Source of the DNA: Chloroflexota bacterium
GTDB taxonomy: Bacteria > Chloroflexota > Limnocylindria > Limnocylindrales > CSP1-4
DNA length: 9,011 bases
Reading direction: 5' to 3'
Assembly (NCBI GenBank): GCA_013698385.1
Contig: JACCVB010000237.1
Span: 1-9,011 of the forward strand
The first letter of the stretch is position 1, and each line of letters opens with the position of its first letter. Below are positions 1-5,867 of this stretch, piece by piece. The translations under genes and the position numbers were made by a program. The notes beneath the pieces were generated by a model, which was not told where the DNA came from, ran no database searches, and saw only the letters and a list, made by a program, of their open reading frames with translations.

Positions 1-932
1 GCGTAGACCTCGGGCATCTCGGTCTGCATCTGGGCGATCTTGGGGGCGGTCCTGATGCCGGCGACGACGTCCTCGCCCTGGGCGTTGGTCAGGTACTCCC
101 CGAACAGGACCTTCTCGCCGGTGTTGGGGTCACGGGTGAAGGCGACCCCGGTCCCGGAGTCGTCGCCCATGTTGCCGAAGACCATGGTCACGACGTTGAC
201 CGCGGTGCCGAGATCATTCGGGATGCCCTGGTTCTTGCGGTAGTCCGCGGCGCGCTTGCCGAACCAGCTGGCGAAGACGGCCTTGATGGCGAGGTCCAGC
301 TGTTCCGCCGCGTCCTCCGGGAAGTCGCGGCCCGTGTCCTCCCGGACGATCGCCCGAAACTCCGTTGCCAGGTCCCTGAGGGCCGCGGCGTCGAGGTCCG
401 TGTCCTGCTTCGCGCCGGCCTTCGCCTTGGCCGCTTCGAGGGCGTGCTCGAATCGCTCGCCGCTGACTTCCAGCACGATCCGCCCGAACATCTGGATGAA
501 GCGTCGATACGCGTCCCAGCCGAACCGCTCGTTGCCGGTCAGCTTGATCAGCCCGTGGAGCGTCGCCTCGTTGAGGCCGAGGTTAAGGACCGTGTCCATC
601 ATCCCGGGCATGGAGAACTTGGCCCCGGATCGAACGCTGACGAGCAGCGGGTTGGCCGGATCGCCGAAGCCCTTGCCGGTGCTCCGTTCCACCTCGCGCA
701 CCGCCGCGAGGACGTCCTCCCACAGGCCGTCAGGTAGCTGCTCGCCGGCCGCGAAGTAGTCGTTGCAGGCTTCGGTCGTGATCGTGAAGCCAGGGGGTGT
801 GGGCAGCCCCGCTGTCGTCATCTCGGCGAGGCCCGCGCCCTTGCCACCGAGCAGGTCGCGCATCGATGCGTCGCCCTCCGCCCGGCCGTCGCCCCAGCCG
901 TAGATGTAGCGCTTCTTCGCGTGCTGGGTCAT
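1..932 (-). CDS. ppdK: Pyruvate phosphate dikinase, N-terminal part (3' end outside window)
   Basis: PPDK interconverts pyruvate, ATP and Pi with PEP, AMP and PPi in the cytoplasm, linking glycolysis and gluconeogenesis. The 310 visible residues cover most of the N-terminal nucleotide-binding (ATP-grasp) domain. Seen directly are GGKGAGLAEM (residues 29-38), the VRSGAKFSMPGMMDTVLNLG block (100-119), FGNMGDDSGTGVAFTRDP (252-269) and GEYLTNAQGEDVVAGIRT (278-295), all hallmarks of PPDK rather than PEP synthase. The phosphohistidine and PEP/pyruvate domains lie beyond the left edge, since family members are roughly 880-900 residues. The ATG at 932-930 is chosen because GGAGGA (941-946 on the plus strand as TCCTCC) sits 8 bases upstream and the family N-terminus (KKRYIYGWGDG) follows at once. 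It is divergent from fpr. Identity is near certain; completeness cannot be judged. Confidence 0.96.
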   Translation of the reverse strand, partial: MTQHAKKRYIYGWGDGRAEGDASMRDLLGGKGAGLAEMTTAGLPTPPGFTITTEACNDYFAAGEQLPDGLWEDVLAAVREVERSTGKGFGDPANPLLVSVRSGAKFSMPGMMDTVLNLGLNEATLHGLIKLTGNERFGWDAYRRFIQMFGRIVLEVSGERFEHALEAAKAKAGAKQDTDLDAAALRDLATEFRAIVREDTGRDFPEDAAEQLDLAIKAVFASWFGKRAADYRKNQGIPNDLGTAVNVVTMVFGNMGDDSGTGVAFTRDPNTGEKVLFGEYLTNAQGEDVVAGIRTAPKIAQMQTEMPEVY

Positions 933-940
933 GCGCGGCG

Positions 941-946
941 TCCTCC
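941..946 (-). promoter_or_regulatory. Shine-Dalgarno of ppdK
   Basis: On the minus strand this reads GGAGGA, 8 bases before the ATG at 932. It is the strongest ribosome binding site in the window and fixes the ppdK start. Confidence 0.75.
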
Positions 947-1030
947 GAGGGATGGGGCTGCGGATGCGCCGGTCGGCGGCGCCTCGATCCGCGTCAGGGG
1001 TCCAGTCGGGGCTGGTCAGGGTTCTGCCGG

Positions 1031-1036
1031 ATTGTA
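1031..1036 (-). promoter_or_regulatory. Candidate -10 element for ppdK
   Basis: On the minus strand this reads TACAAT, five of six bases of the sigma70 -10 consensus, in an otherwise very GC-rich divergent region. It would start transcription near 1024 and give a leader of about 90 bases before ppdK. No convincing -35 box is visible at 16-18 bases upstream, so this rests on the -10 alone. Confidence 0.4.
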
Positions 1037-1165
1037 CCGTCCGAGCTCGCGCCGGGAGCCGGTGCCGGAAACCCGCGCTGGGAGGTGACTCTGAACCCTC
1101 GCCTGGCGCCGAGCGCTGGGCCGCCCGCTCCCGAGTCATCCGGGTACCATCGGCAGGCAATCCCC

Positions 1166-1170
1166 AGGAG
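1166..1170 (+). promoter_or_regulatory. Shine-Dalgarno of fpr
   Basis: AGGAG lies 5 bases before the ATG at 1176 and 11 bases before a second in-frame ATG at 1182. The spacing favours 1176 but does not exclude 1182. Confidence 0.6.
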
Positions 1171-1175
1171 AGCCC

Positions 1176-2057
1176 ATGCTCATGACGGACCCCGCCACCG
1201 AGCCGCACGCCGCTACCGAGCCGGACGCTGTCACCATCGACCCCGATGCACCGCAGTACAACGCGACGCTGGTGCGCCGCATCGACCAGCACGAATCGCT
1301 GGCCTACGTGTGGGTCCGCTTCGACGGCGAACCGACCCCCTTCGAGCCCGGGCAGTACATGACCATCGGGGTGTTCGCCGACGGCAAGCTCACCCAGCGG
1401 CCGTATTCGGTCGCGTCGGACCCGCGCGTCGCCCGGACGGAGGGCTACGAGTTCTACCTCCGACTGGTCCAGGGCGGCACGTTCACGCCGCTGCTTTGGA
1501 CCCTGCCGGTCGGTCACCGGATGCGGATGATCGGGCCCAAGGGCAAGTTCGTCCTGGAGCCCGGCGACGACCGGATGCATGTGTTCATCTCGTCGGGGAC
1601 GGGCAACGCACCGTTCGTCTCGATGATGCGCGCGCAACTCGCGGCCGGCACGCCGCGTCGGGCGGTCTTCCTCAACGGCGTCTCGCACGTCCGCGACCTC
1701 GGCTATGTCGACCTGATCGAAGGCTGGCATGCGAGTGGCGAGTATCCGGTCACGTTCATCCCCACGATCTCCCGGCCGCTCCTCTCCGAGAACGCGGGCT
1801 GGACGGGTCGGACCGGTCGGGTCGAGTCGATCGTGGGACCCGTCGTCGCGGAGCTAGGCCTGGATCCGGCCGACACCGTCGCCTACCTGTGCGGCAACCC
1901 GGACATGATCCTGTCCGCGGAGCAGACACTGCTCGGCCTTGGCTTCCCGGAGGACGCGGTCAAGAAGGAGCTCTACTGGCCGAAGGGCAAGGAACCGCGC
2001 GGTGTGGCAGGTGCCGCCGACGCCGCCGTGGTGGCCACCGAGAACGCCGACCAGTAG
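1176..2057 (+). CDS. fpr: Ferredoxin/flavodoxin-NADP(+) reductase (FAD-dependent)
   Basis: This enzyme passes electrons between NADP(H) and ferredoxin or flavodoxin through FAD, in the cytoplasm. The 293-residue product has the order of a plant-type/bacterial FNR: an FAD barrel with RPYSVAS (75-81) and GPKGKF (120-125), an NADP-binding fold with SSGTGNAPF (139-147), and YLCGNPDM (237-244). Near the end comes KKELYWPKG (263-271), whose Tyr-Trp pair aligns with the aromatic C-terminus that packs on the flavin in Fpr proteins. Two features are unusual: about 25 Ala/Thr/Asp-rich residues before the first conserved strand, and about 25 Ala-rich residues after the Tyr-Trp, where E. coli-type Fpr simply stops. 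The gene stands alone, divergent from ppdK and convergent with a small membrane-protein gene 23 bases downstream. The electron partner cannot be read from the window. A related flavin reductase specificity is possible, but the fold assignment is firm. Confidence 0.92.
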   Translation: MLMTDPATEPHAATEPDAVTIDPDAPQYNATLVRRIDQHESLAYVWVRFDGEPTPFEPGQYMTIGVFADGKLTQRPYSVASDPRVARTEGYEFYLRLVQGGTFTPLLWTLPVGHRMRMIGPKGKFVLEPGDDRMHVFISSGTGNAPFVSMMRAQLAAGTPRRAVFLNGVSHVRDLGYVDLIEGWHASGEYPVTFIPTISRPLLSENAGWTGRTGRVESIVGPVVAELGLDPADTVAYLCGNPDMILSAEQTLLGLGFPEDAVKKELYWPKGKEPRGVAGAADAAVVATENADQ

Positions 2058-2080
2058 GGCGGAGCGGCGTCATCGTCCGA

Positions 2081-2272
2081 TCATCGCGGGATCATCGCGA
2101 GACCCAGCACGATGACCGCGACGAACAGCACGAGGAGCAGCACGCCGATCCGGATCCACGGTCGCGCATCCCCGCCGGGCGTGGGCACGGTCGGGTCTGG
2201 CGCCTCCGCGTCGGTCGCGACGTCGGTCTTGTAGGTCTCCATCTCCTCGGGGCGCAGCGGCGTATCGGGCAT
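2081..2272 (-). CDS. Small single-pass membrane protein, function unknown
   Basis: I do not recognise this 63-residue protein. Residues 1-38 are hydrophilic, acidic and Pro/Thr-rich (begins MPDTPLRPEE). After Arg-Pro-Trp comes a strongly hydrophobic run (about 42-61, IGVLLLVLFVAVIVLGLAMI), and the protein ends Pro-Arg. It looks like a C-terminally anchored (tail-anchored-like) inner-membrane protein with an N-terminal cytoplasmic or linker segment. The frame stays open upstream to about 2557, but those residues are Arg/Pro-rich, so I chose the ATG at 2272. An internal ATG at 2242 has GAGGAG directly abutting it, which is too close to work as a Shine-Dalgarno. No ribosome binding site precedes 2272, so a leaderless message is possible. 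It is convergent with fpr and divergent from the debranching enzyme gene. The clean hydrophobic helix is the main reason to believe it is real. Confidence 0.6.
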   Translation of the reverse strand: MPDTPLRPEEMETYKTDVATDAEAPDPTVPTPGGDARPWIRIGVLLLVLFVAVIVLGLAMIPR

Positions 2273-2447
2273 GCCGACAGTCTGGTCCGTCCGAAGGTAC
2301 GAATCGCGACCATGCGCGGTCAAGTCCCTCGCAGCGGCGCGACAGGCGGACGTACCGGCAGGCGGGGATGGGACCCGCAATACGGCTGATACCCAAAGGC
2401 TGCGCGGTGTGATGCCGACCTTTCTGCCGAGTCGCCACCGTGGGGTC
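2273..2447. other. Divergent intergenic region before debranching enzyme
   Basis: These 175 bases lie between the small membrane-protein gene and the chosen start of the debranching enzyme, and should carry promoters for both. The debranching enzyme frame is open through all of it, back to an ATG at 2271, but the encoded residues are Arg-rich and resemble no domain. The only AT-leaning stretch is around 2376-2398 (AATACG, GATACC). I see no convincing paired -35/-10. Confidence 0.4.
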
Positions 2448-4838
2448 ATGCACGCCAGCCCCAGGATCGGCCAGCGAACGACGCGCCGCGCCCGGGACGG
2501 GGATCCGCCGCCGGGTCCGACCGGGGCCGCCGTCGACCCGATCCGGCCATCGCGCACGGTGGCATACGACGGTTACACCGTCCTCGTGTGCCGCCCAGAC
2601 GGCCGCATCGATGGGGACGATGACGGGCTCTGGGATCTCGACACCCGGGTCCTGTCACGCCATGTCCTGCGCCTGGATGGACACGATCCTTCGCCCATCG
2701 GGGCGTGCGTGGCGGATGCGGATCGCTGGTCAGCGACACTCGTGATCACGCGCGACGGGGGCGACCCCGGCGGGCCGCGGCTCCCCCAGGACACCTGGGC
2801 GATCCAGATCGACCGGCGGATCGGGTCGGGCATGACCGAGACCATCGTGCTCACGAACCATGCGATGGTCCCGGCCACCGCGGTCCTGACCCTGGAGATC
2901 GACGCGGACGCCAGAGACCGGTTGCGGATGACGGGTCCCGGTCCGGAACGTACGGCCCGAACCATCTGGGACCCCGGGTCCAGCACGCTCCGGATCGAGA
3001 CCATCACGAGCGCCGGTGACCGCCAGGACCTGCGGACGCTCGAGGTGGTGGTGGGCCAGCCGCCGGACGCCGTCGAGGTCCTCGACGATGCCAGCCCGAC
3101 GGGACGACGCCTCAGCTACGAGATCGACCTGGGCCCCGGCGAGCACCAGGAGATCGCCCTGCGCTTCGTTTCCATCGCCAACGGGCAACGGCGCGACCCC
3201 GCGGACGACGTCGGCCACCAGCGGGACCGACGCCGCAAGGTTTGGCGCGCGACCCGGACCCATGCCGAGACGTCGGAACGCCTGGTCGGGCCTGCCTTCG
3301 AGCGCGCCGCGGACGACCTGCTGTCGCTCCGGAACTGGGAGCTCGAGCCTTCGACGGACGGCGAGGCCTGGGTCGTCAACGCGGGGAGTCCCAAGTTCAC
3401 CGGCTTCTTCGGCCGGGACACACTGACGGCCGGGTGGCAGGCGGCGATGTTGGGCTGCGGCCCGCTGCGCGGCGCGCTGGCCATCGCGGCGGCGACCCAG
3501 GGGACCCGGGTCGACCCCTGGAATGAAGAGGAGCCGGGGCGGATGGTCCACGAGATGCGCCAGGGACCGCTCGCGACGCTCGGGATCCGGCCCCATGCCG
3601 GCTACTACGGCACCCAGACGACCGGCTCCTTGTTCGTCCTCGGCCTCTCAGAACTGTGGCACTGGACCGGCGACGACGAGGCGCTCCGTGCGTATCGCGA
3701 CCCGGCTCTCCGCGTGATCGAGTGGGCGGAGACGTTGGGTGACCTGGACGGCGACGGTTTCCTCGAATATCGGAAGCAGTCGACCGACGGCCTCAAGAAC
3801 CAAGGCTGGAAGGATTCCAACGAGGCGATCCGCTACCCGGACGGGCGGATCGTCGAGAACCCGATCGCGACGGTGGAAGAGCAGGCGTTCCACTTCCTGG
3901 CGCTTCAGCGGATGGCCGAGATCCTCGTGGCCCTCGATGAGGACGCCCCTCGCGTCGAGGCTCTTCTTCGGCGCGCCAGCGAACTCCGCCGGGCGTGGCA
4001 TGACGCCTTCTGGATCGACGCTGAGGGGTTCTACGCCCTGGCCCTGGATCCCGACCATCGCCGGGTCGACACGATCAGCTCGAACCCTGGCCACGCCCTG
4101 GGGGCGGGCATCATCCCCATGGCCCATGCCGCGGCGGTCGCGGACCGGCTCCTGGCGTCGGACCTCTTCTCCGGCTGGGGTGTGCGCACGCTCTCGACCG
4201 ATCACCCGTCGTATAACCCGTACGCGTATCACCTGGGCGCGGTCTGGCCGGTGGAGAACGCGACGATCGCCCTCGGGCTCAAGCGATATGGGCTGGATGA
4301 TCACCTCGATCAGTTGGCTGAAGGGTTCTTCGCCTCGATCGCCCATTGCCGCGACCTGCGCCTGCCCGAGGCCCTGACTGGGCACGACCGAGCGGCTGCG
4401 CCCACACCGCTGCCCTACCCCAAGGCGCAGAGCCCCCAGGCCTGGTCGGCCAGTGCCACGATCCAGTTCGTCCAGGTGATGCTCGGGCTGTACCCGTTCG
4501 CGCCGGCCGGCGTCCTGGGCCTGACCCGCCCGCGCCTTCCGCGCTGGTTGCCGGAGATCACGCTTCGAGGGCTTCGGGTCGGAGGCAGCACGGCGACCAT
4601 CCAGTTCGTCCGCCGCCCGGACGGCTCCGCGGCCCACAAGGTCCTCGACCAGGACGGTCCCCTGCGCGTGATCGAGGTGCCGCCGCCCAATGCGGTGGAT
4701 GGCACGGACGGCGTGCTGCCCAAGCTGGCCGCCTGGGCGATCGACCATGCCCCCGGCCGCCTGCCAGCCGCCCTGCGGATCGCCCTGGGCGATGCCGCCT
4801 CGGACGAATCCCCGGATGCCGTGGGGGAACGTACATGA
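2448..4838 (+). CDS. Glycogen debranching enzyme / amylo-alpha-1,6-glucosidase family protein
   Basis: This is probably a cytoplasmic glycoside hydrolase that trims alpha-1,6-linked glucose or related oligosaccharides from storage glucans. From the ATG at 2448 it is 796 residues with two domains. The N-terminal GDE_N-type beta domain starts near TVAYDGYTVLVCRPDG (37-52), followed by DGDDDGLWDLDTRVLSRH (55-72). The C-terminal (alpha/alpha)6 GDE_C glucosidase domain shows GFFGRDTLTAG (319-329), NQGWKDSNEA (451-460), VEEQAF (476-481), YHLGAVWPVENATIALG (594-610), RLPE (638-641) and PQAWSASA (663-670). The Asp in WKDS and the Glu in WPVEN or RLPE are the likely catalytic or substrate-binding acids by family analogy. 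The start is uncertain: ATGs at 2271 and 2412 are also in frame, and none has a good Shine-Dalgarno; 2448 is the closest to the conserved domain. The stop overlaps the next start (ATGA), so the two genes are probably translated together. Bacterial members have few tested substrates, so specificity is open. Confidence 0.9.
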   Translation: MHASPRIGQRTTRRARDGDPPPGPTGAAVDPIRPSRTVAYDGYTVLVCRPDGRIDGDDDGLWDLDTRVLSRHVLRLDGHDPSPIGACVADADRWSATLVITRDGGDPGGPRLPQDTWAIQIDRRIGSGMTETIVLTNHAMVPATAVLTLEIDADARDRLRMTGPGPERTARTIWDPGSSTLRIETITSAGDRQDLRTLEVVVGQPPDAVEVLDDASPTGRRLSYEIDLGPGEHQEIALRFVSIANGQRRDPADDVGHQRDRRRKVWRATRTHAETSERLVGPAFERAADDLLSLRNWELEPSTDGEAWVVNAGSPKFTGFFGRDTLTAGWQAAMLGCGPLRGALAIAAATQGTRVDPWNEEEPGRMVHEMRQGPLATLGIRPHAGYYGTQTTGSLFVLGLSELWHWTGDDEALRAYRDPALRVIEWAETLGDLDGDGFLEYRKQSTDGLKNQGWKDSNEAIRYPDGRIVENPIATVEEQAFHFLALQRMAEILVALDEDAPRVEALLRRASELRRAWHDAFWIDAEGFYALALDPDHRRVDTISSNPGHALGAGIIPMAHAAAVADRLLASDLFSGWGVRTLSTDHPSYNPYAYHLGAVWPVENATIALGLKRYGLDDHLDQLAEGFFASIAHCRDLRLPEALTGHDRAAAPTPLPYPKAQSPQAWSASATIQFVQVMLGLYPFAPAGVLGLTRPRLPRWLPEITLRGLRVGGSTATIQFVRRPDGSAAHKVLDQDGPLRVIEVPPPNAVDGTDGVLPKLAAWAIDHAPGRLPAALRIALGDAASDESPDAVGERT
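4835..4838 (+). promoter_or_regulatory. ATGA stop/start overlap (translational coupling)
   Basis: The ATG of the SDR shares bases with the TGA of the debranching enzyme. Upstream, GTGGGGGAAC (4821-4830) provides a G-rich Shine-Dalgarno-like run about 5-10 bases before the ATG. Such overlaps usually mean that the ribosome finishing the first frame re-initiates on the second. Confidence 0.75.
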
Positions 4839-5821
4839 GCGTCGTCGTCATCACCGGCGGGAGCGCCGGAGTCGGCCGAGCGACCGCCCGCCGCTTCGCC
4901 GAAGTCGGCTACGACGTCGGATTGATCGCCCGCGAGTCGGATCGCCTGGATGCGGCCGCCGCCGAGGTCCGCGCGGCCGGCCGGCGCGCGCTGGCACTGC
5001 CGCTCGATGTCGCAGATGCCGCCGCCGTCGAGGCCGCGGCGGACCGTGTCGAGCGTGAACTCGGCCCGATCGACGTGTGGGTCAACGCGGCGATGACCAG
5101 CGTCTTCGCCCCGATCGTCGAACTGTCACCGGACGAGGTCCACCGCGTGACCGACGTCACGTATCACGGCACGGTCCACGGGACGATGGCCGCGCTGCGC
5201 CGGATGCGTTCGCGAGATCGCGGCGTCGTCGTCCAGGTGGGGTCGGCCCTGGCCTATCGGAGCATCCCGCTGCAGGCCGCCTACTGCGGCGCCAAGGCGG
5301 CCGCCCGCGGCTTCACGGACTCACTCCGCTGCGAGCTCCTTCACGATGAGTCGAACGTGCGGATCACGATGGTCCATCTGCCGGCGATCAACACGCCCCA
5401 GTTCTCGTGGGTCCGGAGTCGGCTTCCGCGGGTCGCCCAGCCCGTCCCTCCGATCTACCAGCCGGAGGTCGCCGCTGACGCGATCGTCTGGGCGGCTCAC
5501 CACGCCCGACGCGAGCTGCTCGTCGGCTGGCCGACATGGCTGGCCACGATCGGCCAGTGCCTCGTCCCAGGGCTGATGGATCGGTATCTCGCCCGCACGG
5601 CCTGGGACGGCCAGCAGACCGAGGAACTCGCGCGGCCGGGGCGGCCCGACAACCTCGAGCAGCCGGTCGCCGCCGACGTGGGTGCGCGTGGCGCCTTCGA
5701 CGCCGAGGCGAGCGATCGAAGCCGACTGCTCTGGGCCGATACGCACCGAGGGACGATCCTGGGTGGCGCGGCCACCGTCGCGATCCTCGCCTTCGCGACC
5801 CTCGCGCGCCGCCCGAGGTAG
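4835..5821 (+). CDS. SDR-family NAD(P)-dependent oxidoreductase with C-terminal hydrophobic helix
   Basis: This 328-residue short-chain dehydrogenase probably reduces or oxidises a carbonyl/alcohol with NAD(P)H. The Rossmann signature TGGSAGVG is at residues 7-14 and the NAAM strand-4 motif at 84-87. The catalytic Ser is at 137 and Tyr-x3-Lys at 150/154 (AYCGAKAA). The usual tetrad Asn position appears to be Thr109 (VTDVTYHG). Instead of the classical 250-residue end there is a roughly 75-residue extension that includes LARTAWDGQQTEE and ends in a hydrophobic run (about 305-323) followed by ARRPR, suggesting membrane anchoring. From memory, the block TPQFSWVRSRLPR...PPIYQPEVAA matches a widespread, uncharacterised 'SDR family oxidoreductase' subgroup; I know no proven substrate for it. 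Its ATG overlaps the debranching enzyme stop (ATGA, 4835-4838), implying translational coupling. It is convergent with glyS, 46 bases away. Confidence 0.9.
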   Translation: MSVVVITGGSAGVGRATARRFAEVGYDVGLIARESDRLDAAAAEVRAAGRRALALPLDVADAAAVEAAADRVERELGPIDVWVNAAMTSVFAPIVELSPDEVHRVTDVTYHGTVHGTMAALRRMRSRDRGVVVQVGSALAYRSIPLQAAYCGAKAAARGFTDSLRCELLHDESNVRITMVHLPAINTPQFSWVRSRLPRVAQPVPPIYQPEVAADAIVWAAHHARRELLVGWPTWLATIGQCLVPGLMDRYLARTAWDGQQTEELARPGRPDNLEQPVAADVGARGAFDAEASDRSRLLWADTHRGTILGGAATVAILAFATLARRPR

Positions 5822-5867
5822 GGGTTCGAGCCTGGCCGGGCGGCCGAGACGCCCTTCCGCATCTGTC

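Larger units (their letters stand above)
933..1175. other. Divergent intergenic region ppdK/fpr
   Basis: These 243 bases separate two divergent genes and should hold both promoters. For ppdK the TACAAT at 1031-1036 is the best element. For fpr the only AT-leaning stretch is TACCAT at 1145-1150, which matches the -10 consensus at four of six positions and lies about 25 bases before the start codon. Open frames crossing this region (for example the plus-strand frame at 931-1185) have no recognisable protein content. Confidence 0.5.

Noticed and set aside
2079..2099. Tandem direct repeat GATCATCGCG (two copies) between fpr and the small gene
   Set aside because: The copies lie in the last codons and stop of the small gene and are only 10 bases long; no further units continue the array.
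797..2389. 530-codon plus-strand open frame running through the ppdK start, fpr and beyond
   Set aside because: Shadow frame: Arg/Pro-rich low-complexity translation overlapping two firmly identified genes in other frames.
2730..3596. 288-codon minus-strand open frame opposite the N-terminal half of the debranching enzyme
   Set aside because: Same reason: Arg/Pro/Ala-rich antisense frame without motifs.
3648..4748. 366-codon minus-strand open frame opposite the debranching enzyme
   Set aside because: Antisense shadow of a gene with clear GDE_C motifs; no domain-like content of its own.
5838..5854. GGGCG...CGCCC stem between the convergent SDR and glyS genes as a bidirectional terminator
   Set aside because: Only a 5-bp stem with a 7-base loop and no T-run on either side; at this GC content it is not distinguishable from chance.
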